Below, in pieces: positions 1 through 12,834 of a stretch of 64,000 nucleotides of DNA. Position 1 is the first letter of the stretch; the number at the start of each line of letters is the position of its first letter. Source of the DNA: Lytechinus variegatus (taxonomy: Eukaryota; Echinodermata; Echinoidea; Temnopleuroida; Toxopneustidae); contig NC_054741.1 in assembly GCF_018143015.1 (NCBI RefSeq), positions 12,709,736 to 12,773,735 on the forward strand. Reading direction: 5' to 3'. The translations under genes were made by a program, and so were the position numbers. Below the pieces are notes generated by a model. It had not been told where the DNA came from. It worked only from the letters and a program-made list of their open reading frames with translations, and did not search any database.

Positions 1-1433
1 TTTTTACGATTGATTGTATATTGTAGTCAATGGAATCAATTGTAGAAAAATGTTCTACGATCATTGCTAAGCTTTGTGTTATGGGCCCCATTTCTTGCAA
101 TGGAGTGCATAAAAAGGAAATTTCCCACAAGACTGACATGTTTGTCAAATGAAGTCTTCAGGTAATTTTTTGTACATGTTGAATAAATGTCATGCAAACC
201 GCCGTGGAAATGGCTGATTGATAAACGATTTATCATGACATTCCAAGGATTTATATTTGTGTATCAAAGAAACACGCACACACAAAGAAAGAAATTTTGG
301 TCATACTTCATATACAAGGTATGTATAAAATGCCTACAATGAAGAAAGGGGCAATTGTGCAATGCTAAAACAATAATTGTTAAATATATTTGATAACCTT
401 AGAAAAAATACTTGTATGTTAAGGTCAAATCTGTTGTATACCTTGAAATATGAAAATGCCCTGTAATTTAAATAAGTTACTATCATGATAACACTGTCAT
501 TGACAGGCCACTTCCATGGAATCCTTGATTTTGATTGGCTGTTGAACATTGTTATCATGGTAGAGTAGTGTTTGTGACACTGGGTCCTGCATATAAAGGG
601 TATCTCTCTTATGACTGCATACTGGACTGTTGCTCTGCATAATATTTACAGTTTTTCATGATAGGAATTAGAAAGGTCAATTGCTAATTCAGAGGTTCCT
701 TTTTTAAGAATTCACTCCTGTGCCATGATCCATTTTGCTGCAAAGGAGAGAAGAAACAATGATAATTCATAAATCATTAATATACTTTCGGATATAAAAC
801 TACTTGTCAAGTATGGAATAGGCTAGAAGTTTTCATTCATCTAATTACTAAAGTCAGATATAATGTGCTGTAAGGGTTATTTTTACAGAAAAATGAAAAC
901 ATTACCAAAAGAGGGGGCTATATTGCTACCTGAAAGAAAACAATTATTTCAAATTTGCACAAAATCAACCATTGAAAGTTTAAAAACAAATATCATAACT
1001 CATAAGGCCACTAGGCATATTTGAGCATCATTCACATGATTAACATGGGTTTTAAAGCCACTATGCCACAACCAATTTGAATATTGCCATCTCAAGACTA
1101 TTAAACTACCTGAGAATAGCTATGTATCCTAATCCAGTATGCAATATTCTGATATATAGTCTAATAATATTCACTACTAAAATGGTGAATAATTTCCCTC
1201 TAACCTGTCCATCATTCAAACCACAATAATTGCAGAAAATTATGCTTTAAGTATGCTTCCTGGCTTTCCTAGTTTTCGATTGCCCATCATAGTATTTTAA
1301 AACTCCAAATTCACAACATGTTTTTTTTTAAATTATTTGATGAGAGGGTATATATCTCAAGACTATCCTAATGTACATAAGCCTATTTGATGCCCCTTTA
1401 AGGTATCATCTAACTCTTCCTCCACCTCGTCTA
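1..1433. other. Region downstream of NECAB, no gene seen
   Basis: AT-rich DNA lying 3' of the NECAB stop codon (minus strand); the part nearest 1433 is presumably NECAB 3' UTR. No reading frame here looks like protein. I did not see a clear minus-strand AATAAA, so the transcript end is not placed. Around 462-595 there is a degenerate inverted repeat (TTACTATCATGATAAC and TTGTTATCATGGTAG) enclosing a TTGATTTTGATTGGCT core, resembling the foldback elements described elsewhere in this window. Confidence 0.5.
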
Positions 1434-4400
1434 TCAACATCCATTCTCTAAAATCATCTCACCTGGAACGGCCATTGACGAGAGCTGCTCTGGTCGGTCC
1501 AACAGATCCACATTCTCACGACGAAATATCTTAGATGACTCACTTGCAAAATGGCTGCCATATAGAAATTGTGTTGAAATGAATGAAAATAAATATACTT
1601 CATTGCCTTTAACTCTGATTTGAACAGTTAACGAAAATGTCATTGTTAACAATTTTTTTTTACACTTAAACATTAGTATCTCAAAATGATTAATGCATTC
1701 AGATGAGAATTTCTATGCAATATAGATTTTTATTGAATAATCGTCAAGAAAAACAAAATTTAGCCCAAAAGGGAGGATAAGATGAAAAAGGAGAAGAAAA
1801 AAAAGTGACTGAGAAGGATGAGGAGGGGCTGAGGTAGTTTAGAAAGCTTACAATCTTAGTTTTCATCCTGAGAAATTCAAAGGAGCAGAATTTAACTTCT
1901 TGACAGTATTTCATTATATTTTTTTCTCAAAATTTCATGCATTTTTAGGCTTAGTATACATGTACAAAGAAGCATTTCCAAAGTCATGCACTCAAATTAC
2001 TAAAAGCATGATTTGATTGCCAATTTCATTACAGATTGTGTTTCAAGTCAAAGTTCAATGTATTATCAATTTTGTTTTCTGCTTTATTGAATTTAATCAA
2101 TTACTTTTATGCTGTTTATGATCGCAATTGTATTGCAGGTATACCGAAAAAACAATGTTAAAACAGGAACTTAAAACTTAAACATAAATATACATTAAGA
2201 AATTGATTAAAAAGACAGCATAATACAGTAAAAATAATAATGATGCAAATCATGCAATATTATTTTAGATATTCTCTCAGAAATTCACAGTGTAATTGAG
2301 TGAATAGAAAAGGAAGCTTAGTAATTAGCTGGAAACCACTCACCTTTTCCAGTCTTCCTCAGACTCCCAGATCTCATATACAACGTAATGTGATGTTCCA
2401 GAAAAAGCTCTCACACTCACACTATTACACACAAAAGAAAAAAAAATTAGATGCAGTTTTGAACGAAGGCCAAGAGATAGAGCAAATGTCTTTTAACAAG
2501 GGGAATGTTTCATGAGAAGCTACATCAGTGATTTTTTCACTAACTTCATTGCTCTTAGCCTATCAGATGCAAGGATTTGAAGAAGCTTGTAACAGCTTTT
2601 AGTGAATATCACTGACAAAGCTTTTCATGAAATGCTCCTAAGGATAGCTCTCCTGGAATTGATTTGTCAGTGATAATCATTAACTATTTTTAGATTGTTA
2701 TAAGCTACTGAAATCCTTGCATCTGATTGGCTGAGAAAGATTTTGTCACTAAAAATCACATATTTACTTCAAAACAGGTATTAGCACAGACCCAATGATG
2801 AGGGAGGGGAATGAAGATGACGAGGAGGAGGAGGACGAGAGGAGGAGATAGAAGATGAAAATGGTGATGATAAATGGACAATGAAGATGGATATTTCATT
2901 CCTATTACGTGCCGCCACTATACACCAGAGCAGAAATTGTTTGATTTAAGTTTGTGTATTGGCAAAGTCTACAATCTTGCAAGATGAATATAATCAAATT
3001 AAAACAAATATTAATGGCCCATTGTTGACAACTCCACATATAAATCTGATATTCAACAAATGAAACTCACATATTATTTACTTGTGCTTGATTTTTTAAG
3101 TTGCATTTAAAATCTTCCAACAATGGCCCCATAACAAGAAAAATACTGATATTTGAATTTCAAATGAGAAATTTCAACTTGACAAAAAAAATTGAAGAAT
3201 AAAGTGTAGACCATACAATGAATTTTCACAAATTCATAAAACTCTGTTTTTTTCTTACGTTGTGCACCCATCCTCCCTTCCTGCTGCTTCTACATAGGTC
3301 TTGAGGTTACTGCGAAAAGCTTTGTCCCTTTCCTCAATTGCTGTAAACTTCCTACTCACTAAGAATGCCTGTTACAGAGAGTTCAACATAAGGGACATTG
3401 ATTGAGATGCTAATTTGAGAGTTTATATTGATATGAGCATTACCGTCACTGCCTGCTTATTTGTCTATATTTTATATCCTATGACCAGTAATGGGATCGC
3501 AAAGCACTTTGTATATCGTTGAAAATGCGATATAGAAATATTAACTACTATTACTAGTATTATTACATCCGAAAAATAGGCTTGCGTGTAATTTAAGGAT
3601 ATGTGACAAAAAGGCCATTTTGCCAGCAATATGAATGAATTGGAATTAATAGTAGATATTTCATAGCTTAAAAACAGGGAAAGTGCCCATTTTTCCTTAT
3701 ATTAGTGTTTTTGACACCCTTATTAGTTTACGGAAGTAACATGCCCTATCTTGAAAAAGACATCCTTTTACGCGTTATACATGGTATCCACTCGTCAATG
3801 TAAGTGCCCCCACCCCCCCCGGAAGTGTCGCGGTGTCATAATGCTAGGAGGAACAAGGCAACCAAAAGGATGAGTTCTTTTTTCAACTTAATTAATATGG
3901 GTATCATAGAGTTTCACAACACAGTGCAGTCTATTTCATAGTCTCCTTTCTTTTCTTTTTTCTCTCCTTTTCTTTTTTTCCCCCCCCATTTCTTGAAATG
4001 TCATAAGGGGGCTTGGGCGGTTGCTCCCTGCTCCCCTGCTTTTTATTACTTCCAAACTAATATATGATGACATATGATACATGATTTAATGCTAACAGCC
4101 CTGGCCAAAAGCATTACAAGCTATAAAAAGGCAGTATATACTCATCGTTATTATTACTGTAAAGCAATCACTTTCCCTTAAGAAATGCAAAAAAAAATTC
4201 TCAATTCAATGTAAATTGCAACTAAAATTTTACTTCATTAGAAGTCAATTTCATATTCACATGGATTTCCCAGATATCTGAAAAAGGAAGGACTTTTAAA
4301 CAAAATTTTGAATGCAACTTTTTCTCACCAAATTAGCCTTGCTTTCATCAGATATGATTTCTTCATCAACGGGATTAATCTTGACCTTCTGTTCCAGGCG

Positions 4401-7400
4401 GGTCACAAGGTCAGCCAGTCGATTGACCTCCGAGGTCAAAGAATGAATACCTGAAATCCAAATCAAATTATCAATATGCTTTTTGTGTAAACACTAATGT
4501 TTAAAATGTGTATCAATCAATATAATGTGTATTAATTACTAAATGCAAATATGCTATAATAATGCCTAAAATGGGTATTAATCAATATATACATGACAAA
4601 AACTTCCATTTGAGAACACTATACCCCAGTTTTTCTCGGATCAATTCTCTTTTCCAAGTATGACAAACCCAAAGTATCAAAACACCTGTTTTTTTACCTC
4701 GGTCCAAAGATAACACAACAGCCTGAGCGCGGTCCTGGCAAAGCATGCCCCCATTTTTTATTCACTTACTTTCCTTATTTCGAGGTCGATTTTCTTCGAT
4801 CGAAATTGAAAATGGACTAACATTGAATTTCTGAATACAATATGCCTTTGAAAACGTGATTAAATATCGAATACAATAATTTCATTCCGAAAGTCCTACA
4901 ACAGGCAGAGAAGTCTTATGTAATAGCACAGCTGTTGTTTATCATTTCGTCCCTGGCTGAACGCTCATACATCTGTGGTGAGACGGCGGGGATTACCTGG
5001 CCAAGCGGGTTTGATTAGGCGGGTGTTTCATAAAGCTGTTCGTAAGTCAAGAGGGACTGGTGATCCTGTCTTGCAGTAAATGGTATATACACACCATTGG
5101 CGATGATCACCAGTCGTTCTTAAAGTCACTCTTAACTTACAAACAGCTCTATGAAATGGCCCCCAGGGCTTGGAAATTATTTAAAACACAAATTGGGGTC
5201 TAATACCAGTTTGCAATCTGAACTACGGTCTTTTTCCAAACGGGGGTTTGACGTAATGGGAAATACAGGGAATTAAGCATCAGGGGCAGTGCCATGGGGG
5301 GCATAGCGACCACCCCCACCTCATAATTTTACAAGTAGTACCAAAAAAAAAGAAAAAAAGAAGAGGAAGAAAGAGGGAAGACCATACAATGGGACACTGG
5401 GCAGTGTAAATCTCTAAGACCCCTACGGTTCAATCACGCAAAATATGATTTTTTTTATAAATGTTTCAGCACAATCTGATAACAAATACTAGTATATGAA
5501 TTTCAAACTTCAGCAATATTTTGTAGAAAAACAGTTATATATGCATGCCATCATGAATATGCAATAGATGGGCTGATGATGGCTTATTCTTACTTTCTTT
5601 TTTCCTTTTTCCTATGTTAAAAGTTGATGTCATAATTGTTTCATATTTTAATACATGTGTGTACAATACAAATCCCTTGTAACAAAATGAATCGCAGCAA
5701 TGACTACCTTACACATTAAATCAATTGTGAATTCAAGTTCTGTAAATCGTGGAGGAAAAAATCTGAATAAATGTTATTTCATACATTAATTCACTTACAA
5801 AAGACCCACAAGTGGTATTAAATATGACATCACTAACTCACATAGTACTGTATTACACAAATAATGCAACTTTCCTATTCCTTAGCCAATTTTGATGACA
5901 TTTTCAATGTTGTGTTTCTCTGATTCTAATAATCAAATCTTATTGTATTCAATCTGTAGTATCCCTCTGATCCTTGGTGTTCCTCTAATAGGAAATTTCT
6001 TAGGGACCTTATTTACATAAATTTGTGCTGTATATAAAAATGTGCCCTTGAGAAAAGTGGCCTGGGATCTGTTGCAGAAAGATCTGCAATCAAATGCAAA
6101 AATGAAAATCATACAGAATTTTTATTTCAACCAATCATAAGCGTGCATTCAGAACTTGCACTTTAATAAACTTTCTCTTTCTGCAAAGGGCCCCTTGCCC
6201 TAAATATTTAAAAAAAATAAAGAGGGAGAAGGGTAAAATAGAGGGAAGGGAAGGGAACAGAGAGTGGTGATAACATACCATCAGCAGGGATACTTGTCTG
6301 GGTGGATAGCTGACGCCTTGCCCTTCTGGCCACCCATCCCGCTGATGAACTGACTACTGGCTCAATGATGGCCACCTGAGATATGGGTGCTCTGTAATAA
6401 ATACAAATCACACAATAAAAGTCTCTAAATTTGACTTTCTCGGCAATAAAAATTATTCTTCGCATTAATACAAATACTACAGAAATAACAAAATACAGTG
6501 TAATAGGAGGCCAAATAGCTAAGTTGCCAGAGCAGTGATCACATATTCTGGTAACCATGACCATGTTGAAACCATAAACATGGAGCTGTTCTGTATAGGC
6601 TGACATTTATACTAACCACCATAGGAAATCAAGATTAAACAGCTATAGTTACCAATGTCATGACTTTAACATTCATTTCCATTGGAGATGAAGTAAAGCC
6701 ATAAGTCCTCTAGCAGCATATCTGAAATAGTTCATGGTATCTTTGCAGTATTGATATACATGAAAAGAAAAAGATTTCCAAATCTCTAATGCATACACAT
6801 AAAATTACCATCATTGTAAGTCTTTATGAAGCGAGCCCCAGAAAAATGATTTGTTACCTGTCTTTCATAGCTTCTGTCTCCATGTGATCTGAGGCTGCAT
6901 CAATGTTCCTCATGAGAGAAGATAGCTGGCCTGATATCTCCTTCAAAAGGACACGCACTGTGAACTGATCATGAAAAGACTTGTCTGGATACACCTTCAA
7001 AAAAGGGGAAGTAACAATAAGAAACATTGATTTACAACATCTTCACAAATTCTAAGATGTAGATAATATTTATTCATTTGACTGTAAAGAACAGAACTGA
7101 ACACATTTGTATGACCTGTAGAGATATCATCCACATAGTAACAGGAATGAGAGTTTATTTCTAAATAATGCGTCATTCTATGTGACATAAAACCTTTATA
7201 GACTTTTCACGTTATAACAAGACAACAAAATCTAATATATATGAAAAAAAAAACAAACACTCAGGAAGTCTCTGTTACAATCAAAGAGACTTGAGAGCTC
7301 TGGATTTTCTGGTGAAGTATTAAATATAGACCCACCTGTGCTGTTTGCTGTAGTGCTTGAGAAACAAATGCAGACATGTCTTCCACTCCACCAAATATCT

Positions 7401-10128
7401 CTTTAAATGGACCAAGGTTGGCTGAGAAATATTCTGAACATGATAGAAATTAAAGTCATCAGACAAAAATTTAGTTATAGGTCGACATGCATCTTCATTT
7501 ATTTTACATTGATTTTCATTCTTGAAAAAAAAGTGGCTTGTTTAAAGATATGTATGGTGCCTAAAGTCTACGCAGTGTCCCTTTTCTTTGCATACACGTA
7601 TATGCCTCATTCTTTGCACCTGCAATACATAGATAAATATTCATTAAAAAATCTGTGTCAAAATGGAAAAAATAATATTGAAGTTCGGGTATTTAGGTCA
7701 TGGTCTCAAAATGCAACCTTTCTCAATAAAATCTCTGAAAATTGTGTGTGAAGTGAATGGGTATGCTATTTCACCACCATAATGGAGGGCCATCGTTTTT
7801 AGGGAAAGAAAAATCTCATATTTTGCTAAAGTTTTAAGAGATTTAACAGTAATTCTAACTAAGCCTGGGATGAATACTCTTTTTGCCATTCAATTGTTTG
7901 CCAGGGTAAACGATCCAATGGATCAAAGGATTATCAGAAATCACAAAAAAATATGACTTTCTTTTTAGGTCTACTTGACCAACAGTGGTCAAACATCATG
8001 ACATGAGTGAGCTGACTCAGTCCAGTTCCCAATAAAGCACCTATTGACATGCAAATCAACAAAACTGAACGATACACGGTTGCCTGTGCAGATGTCATCG
8101 TCTGTGTATTGAAAGAGTTACAAGGTTTGGAATTCATCACTTAGCATAAATTTCATTTATCTTGCACTTTGTCGTCAAATATAAAAGATTATAGCCATGT
8201 TCTTTTGATAATTGAATACCTCAAATCAGTAATCAACATTGCCGAACATTCCAATGGTGTAAAAAGTAGTGTTCGGTGGCAGATTGTTGGTAAACTGATT
8301 AAATGCATTGATAGTTTGAGTATTAATCCCTGGACTAATTCTTACCACAGAGCTCCCCTACATCAATATTATTGGTGTCGTGTGTGTCTATTTTATTGAA
8401 GAGTTCCTCCAGCTCCTCTACAGTCAGAATCCCATCCCCAAAGTAGGATTTGAACTCATCAAGAGAGAGACAATTATCATCTAGGTGTACAAACAGGAAA
8501 CAAAACAGTAGTAGAAGAAAACTGGTATGATGATGATGGTAATGATAAGGATGATAATGATGATTATGTTGATGATGAAAATTATACCAGGCAATTATAC
8601 TGAAAAATTGGAGCAGTAATACTGTCGTCTACTGACAAAGGAAGCGACTCTTAATTTTTTTTTCATTGATTGTTTCTTCTTGATTAATTATATATCATGT
8701 ATGCTATATATGATTTCCGAGGAATTGGGAGTCACATAGTCCCCAATTTTAACTAGCTGTATATTTACACATAAAACAATGACACATTTTTCTCATTTAC
8801 TAAGAAACTTGGTCCACAGAGTTGCATCCTTTAGTCAGTGAACGGCAGTAAGTTGGAGAAGTATGATAACATCTTTAATAGTATAGGCATTATAGGGCAT
8901 GCTTTGTTAAAACTGGTATTGAAAATGAAAAAAAAATGCAATGTAGCAGAAGCATTTTAAAATAATATGAATACGTTTTAAGTTTAAGTTTTTTTTTCGG
9001 GGGGGGGGAGTTTATGATAAGTTTTTTTAGAAAAAAAATTCAACATACTGCCACATTGATAATTACAGTTACTAGTGACTAATTCTTTGATTTCCTCATT
9101 TACAAATACAGTATAAGACAAAAACTACTTTTCATAATATTCTTGCCATGTCTGGTGTACATACTGAAGTCACACATTTCTTACCATTTTTATCAGCTCT
9201 TCTGAACACCTGGGATGAAAGAAAATGAAAGAGGAAAAACAAGTCAGTATTTGAAGGAACCATTATAGGAGAAAGGGGCTAGTACATAGGCTCTTTTTCT
9301 TCCTTTTCTTTCCCTTTCTTTCTTCCTTTTCTCTTTCTCCTGTTTTTATAATAATTATTTTCCTGGTGCAACCCAGCCAGGGCTGTCCTAGCCTAGAGGT
9401 GTCTGGGGAGTAAATTCATCTACCTACATAGGTTGCTCCCCTAACGCCTGGCTTTGCTTTATATGCCTCTCTGTAGAGGCCAGGATTACCCGTGTTGAAC
9501 TTTGACCTAAATCACCAATTTTATTTTTTGTTTTTTGCCCAAAGTTATGTACATGGGCAAGTTTTATGTTTACCCCCATTTTTTTGCATTTTTGTTACTT
9601 TTCATTAAATAAATAGTAGTAAAATTGAAAGAAGTTAAGAGCAAGAGCGTTCACTTACCCCGCCTGTTTACGTCGCCATTTTTATTTCTTTTGTTATTGA
9701 TACCTAGATACACACGCGTGCAGAGCTGCAACTTAGATTTTACTTGCATTTGCCGATTAAACAGTTAATATTTGTTTCGGTTGATAAATATCATAATTTA
9801 TAAAGTAATTTATATGATATTTATTGATTAAAACAAATATTTTGCGATTCCTGATATCTATCGGCAGATGCAAGTATTTTTGTAATCCAAGTTGGCAGCT
9901 CTACACTGTAGAGCTGCCAACTTGGATTAAAAAAATACTTTTTTTCGAGGTCCCCCATACCGAAACGAAACAAACACAGAAGTATACACATGGGACTGTA
10001 CTCTTAACATCGGCAATAATGTCATAATGTTTTTACATTTAACATCAAAAGAAAGTTGAAATACTTCTTGACATCATCTTAATTTTGCTTATACTTACAT
10101 CTTGGAAAACTGCCATCCCCTTCTCCAT
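1434..10128 (-). CDS. NECAB: NECAB-family protein: N-terminal EF-hands, C-terminal ABM domain (10 exons)
   Basis: Exons, in transcript order: 10128-10099, 9209-9185, 8480-8346, 7433-7336, 6994-6858, 6391-6279, 4450-4329, 3368-3259, 2421-2344, 1554-1434. They have GT-AG borders and sum to 969 nt (322 aa plus TGA) with the frame kept. EF-hand 1 loop is D16-E27 (DKNDDNCLSLDE) and EF-hand 2 loop is D50-E61 (DTHDTNNIDVGE), both close to vertebrate NECAB. The middle part (about 65-220) is helical, with VNRLADLVTRLEQKV coiled coil. Residues about 225-312 form the ABM-like domain with HYVVYEIWESEEDW and RRENVDLLD. NECAB proteins are cytosolic neuronal calcium-binding partners of receptors; that role is family knowledge. 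Human paralogues are longer (about 350-400 aa), mainly through extra N-terminal sequence. The ATG at 10128 is the first after an in-frame upstream TGA; M5 could also serve. Which vertebrate paralogue it matches is not resolved. Confidence 0.93.
2500..2775. repeat. Foldback MITE-like element plus an inverted partial copy (NECAB intron)
   Basis: 2500-2638 begins GGGGAATGTTTCATGAGAAGC and ends AAGCTTTTCATGAAATGCTCC, an imperfect terminal inverted repeat. The adjacent 2640-2775 contains the same interior in the other orientation (GCATCTGATTGGCTGAGA). The same interior is found at 20685-20822 in the borealin 3' region, so this is a dispersed non-coding family. Confidence 0.7.
2798..2875. repeat. 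Purine-rich GAGGA/GATGA tract
   Basis: A run of almost only A and G on the plus strand (GAGGAGGAGGAGGACGAG and neighbours) in a NECAB intron. It is simple sequence with no coding role visible. Confidence 0.75.
3470..3572 (+). repeat. SINE-like tail fragment
   Basis: GCAAAGCACTTTGTATATCG followed by GCGATATAGAAATATTA and then an ACTATTACTAG-type simple run. This resembles the 3' ends of short interspersed elements that carry an 'agcgctttg...gcgctatataa' tail in marine invertebrates. The call is by resemblance only; no tRNA-like head was found. Confidence 0.4.
4760..5265 (-). repeat. Dispersed repeat, copy A, carrying a nested foldback
   Basis: Reverse-complement match to 16985-17375 in the first large borealin intron region. 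Shared landmarks include AATATGCCTTTGAAA, AATACAATAATTT, TTATGTAAT.GCACAGCTGTTG and the end GGGTTTGACGTAAT. Copy A has an extra foldback insertion at 5020-5163 that copy B lacks, so the foldback came later. No protein coding capacity is visible. Confidence 0.75.
5020..5163. repeat. Foldback MITE, GGGTGTTTCATAAAGC family, copy 1
   Basis: The left arm starts GGGTGTTTCATAAAGCTGTT and continues through an ACTGGTGATC block. The right arm is its reverse complement with small gaps (GATCACCAGTCGTTC, then AACAGCTCTATGAAATGGCC). A few dozen bases separate the arms. Relatives lie at 51050-51206 and 58365-58527. Confidence 0.8.
6064..6194. repeat. Foldback MITE-like element (NECAB intron)
   Basis: Starts GGATCTGTTGCAGAAAGA and ends TCTTTCTGCAAAGGGCCCC, an imperfect terminal inverted repeat. 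It holds a central AACCAATCATAAGCGTGCAT block, the same layout as other elements here that have a CCAATCA core. Confidence 0.65.
8520..8590. repeat. GATGAT-type microsatellite
   Basis: Imperfect GATGATGATGG/GATAATGATGA repeats in the NECAB intron between exons 2 and 3. A similar ATGATGATG-rich patch lies at 16665-16735 in borealin. Confidence 0.75.
9295..9345. repeat. Pyrimidine (CTTT/CCTT) tract
   Basis: About 50 bases of almost pure C/T on the plus strand within NECAB intron 1; simple sequence. Confidence 0.7.
9385..9460. repeat. Fragment of the foldback family at 12835-12951
   Basis: Contains AGCCTAGAGGTGTCTGGGGA followed by GTAAATTCATCTACCTACAT, matching one arm of the hairpin at 12835-12951. 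It is one partial copy without a clear second arm. Confidence 0.65.
9720..9928. repeat. Nested palindrome: ~185-bp foldback ending in a perfect 45-bp hairpin
   Basis: An imperfect inverted repeat centred near 9806 has CAGAGCTGCAACTTAGATTT at the left and its counterpart ending GCAGCTCTAC at the right. At its right end sits a perfect palindrome, 9884-9928: two 22-base arms starting AATCCAAGTTGGCAGCTC around a single C. It lies in NECAB intron 1. Confidence 0.85.
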
Positions 10129-10964
10129 GATGGTGATAAAATTATTGGCAACCAAATAGTGACAAGTTCAAGAATATCGCTAACAACATCTATCTGACTC
10201 ACTGTTCGCTAGTAAGTGGGCGTGGTCGGCTGGTTGTCATATAGGCCTAGTACACCGGTAACATTGAGAAATAAAAATCAATGATAAAAAAATCTGAAAC
10301 ATGATCAATTAATTATATTTATATGTCCACAGGCGACAGGCGTATCCCGCCACAAGGGACCTATACGCCTTCCTCTGTTCACATAGTTATATAAATACAT
10401 ATTTTATTTATTGTATATATTTTTATTTATATTTATTGATTTCATATGAATTCTTGAACAAAAATGGAAAAATTTTGTAAAATGGAGGAAAATAAATGTT
10501 TGTTTGAAATGAAATGAAAAATAATGGCAAAAACCGAATCTTGAAATAAATATATATGCCTATCATGCATAAAAATTCCACAAAGTTCCCCTGGTATTTC
10601 CTATTTACAATTCTTAATTGTTAAAAAGTATGCCGTGTGAGATGTATTGAAAGTTTTGTTATTTGGGAAGACTGAGTCTTCATTTAGCAAGTATCTGTTC
10701 CGTACTATGATTTGATACCGAAAATGAAGACTGCTCAGTTGTGAAATATCATTGTATATGGCCATAACATATAATTAACTGTTACTGTGGTTTTCTCATT
10801 TTGTAGGGACCAATATTACGTGAAACTGTAAAATATGTGATTGTAAAAAAAAAAAAGAAAACAAACAAAACAACAGAAAACACGATATATAAATATACTT
10901 GTATATATTTGTTTATTCTCACTTGATTTATTGCAATAATTATTATAATATCATGAGAAACTAA

Positions 10965-11700
10965 ATTGTCATGATGGACTACCCTATCATGTGAACATAA
11001 AATTGGATATAAAAGAAATCGAACTGTCTTCATTTTTTTTCTCTGTACATATTTTTTAATTTTTTTTTAATTTATCATAGTGGACCTAGCCCCTTTTGCA
11101 AGCAAAGTGAAATGAATCCAAACTTTTGATTAGTGATTTTTCTTTGCCACTTTCATTCACATTTTTATTTGATTTGAAAATGTCTTTGGTATCATTAGAG
11201 CAATTAAGAATTTAGAGGTTTAGAGAGAGAAAACAATAAAATCTATGAAAAATTGATCTAACCCCAATTGACAAATGAGTTCCTTGGAAGAGTTTGGTCG
11301 CAAAAGGGGTTAGGTCAACTCCAAGAAAATGTTTTTTTTATATAATTCTCCCATATTGCAATATTCTTATGTAAAACTGAATTTTCATGAAAACCTACCA
11401 TGAGAACATACAATTGGGTATAAAAGAAATATACCTGTCTTCATATTTCTTTAAGAAATCCTTTTCGAAAAAAAAATTGTGAGGACCTAAATCCTTTTGC
11501 AACTAAACTGAAATGGACCTAACCCCTTAAAAAGTGATTTCCTTTGCCATTTTAGTTCAATTTTTAATGGGAATTTCAACTTTTCTTTGGTATCATCTTA
11601 TAGAGCTACTGAAAATCTATACATTGAGCCCGACATTGAGACATAAAAATCAAATTTGATGAAAAATTGACCTAACCCCGTTTGCAAGGCCAGGATCTAT
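10965..11700. repeat. Two-copy direct repeat with GACCTAACCCCTTTTGC motifs
   Basis: About 10965-11315 and 11385-11700 share landmarks in the same order: ATCATGTGAACATAAAATTGG / CATGAGAACATACAATTGGG, 'TATAAAAGAAAT', 'CTGTCTTCAT', 'TTTGGTATCAT', and the motif GACCTAACCCC. The motif also occurs inverted (11082-11099 against 11300-11316), so the unit can fold back. It is non-coding. Confidence 0.7.
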
Positions 11701-12029
11701 CTTTTATTTGCGAAATATCAGCCGTAGAGGGCTTGACTGAAAATGTTATTTTTGATTGGTTGTTTGCAAATTGTTTCGAAATTACGGCGCGAGCAAGATA
11801 AAAAAAGTGAAATAAGGGATCCTAAAACAGATCGCTAGGAGAATATTTGTGATATTGTAAGTGATTAGAAAATCTTACCGTTTATGGCGTGTCTTTGATT
11901 GATATTACATGTATAAACTTTTTTTTGTTATCAAGTCTGACTTTGTCAAATCAAGATTGTCTTTTTCACTCTCTTTTATAGACCCAAGTTAGTAGAAGCA
12001 GTCCCACGCATAGATTATCGTGTGTGTTG

Positions 12030-12560
12030 TAGAAATCGACATTGAACCTTTTGACGTCTTTTCGATCGGCACGCGCTAGCTCGTCAGCGTCGCGTCGCTC
12101 GGATCGAAGGAGGCCGCCTGCCGCGGCCAAAATTGAAATAAAACTGTGTTTTTCTTTTAAAAATCTATGGCCAGTCATTTTCAGATTGAACAGAAAAAAT
12201 GGCCTGGGCAAATAAAATGGTAGACAGCTGGCAGCCGTCTGTTTCGAGGAGTCTTTTAACATTTTTCAAAAATTTCTCCTCGTACACAGACGGCTCGCTA
12301 TCGTGCAGCCACCATTAGGGGACTTGCAATGCAAAATCCCCCCGTCGGGGCTCTACAATTTTTGTCTTTAATGAATAAAGATTTTGAAAATTAACGCGAC
12401 CAAAATGCTAATTTATATTCCCTCTTGCTTGGCATCAATTGCCACAAAACGGAGAAAAATGAAGTTAAAAGGAACAAAAACAGTGACTTACCTCGCCCTC
12501 GGCTGTCGCGCAAATTCACTTCCCCGTTTTATCCGATCTTAAGTACTTAAAAAACATATG
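12030..12560. promoter_or_regulatory. CpG-richer candidate promoter region of the NECAB/borealin pair
   Basis: CpG dinucleotides are much denser here than in surrounding DNA (for example GCGTCGCGTCGCTCGG at 12088-12103 and CCGCGGCC near 12120). It lies between two divergent genes. No TATA box or initiator was identified. The promoter role is inference from composition and position. Confidence 0.35.
12231..12296. repeat. Inverted repeat (hairpin) in the CpG-rich region
   Basis: CAGCCGTCTGTTTCGAGGAG pairs with CTCCTCG-TACACAGACGGCT about 25 bases away, with a small bulge. Confidence 0.75.
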
Positions 12561-12593
12561 GCCATTGAGTCCCCTGTACAGATCGCGCTCGAA

Positions 12594-12664
12594 CTTCGGT
12601 CTTTGTATTTGGTGACTGAAGCCAACGGAGTTCAGCTGAACAAACAACAAAACAAAGACCGAAG
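12594..12664. repeat. Perfect 13-bp inverted repeat
   Basis: CTTCGGTCTTTGT at 12594-12606 and ACAAAGACCGAAG at 12652-12664 are exact reverse complements separated by 45 bases. Confidence 0.8.
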
Positions 12665-12834
12665 CTTTTGGTCTAATAAAATGGATGCTGGGCCATGCAT
12701 CATCATGATCATTAACCATTTTGTTACGATTCATAACAAAAATGGCCGATCGAGACGGGGGTAGAAGGGGAGAACTTTTTGTTTTTTTGAGGTTCCAGTT
12801 CCCTGGGTTACATGATCATCAATCATTCATGTCT

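Noticed and set aside
11966-12262. 98-codon minus-strand open frame in the CpG-rich interval
   Set aside because: No recognisable domain, it overlaps a hairpin repeat, and its codon content follows local composition; most likely chance.
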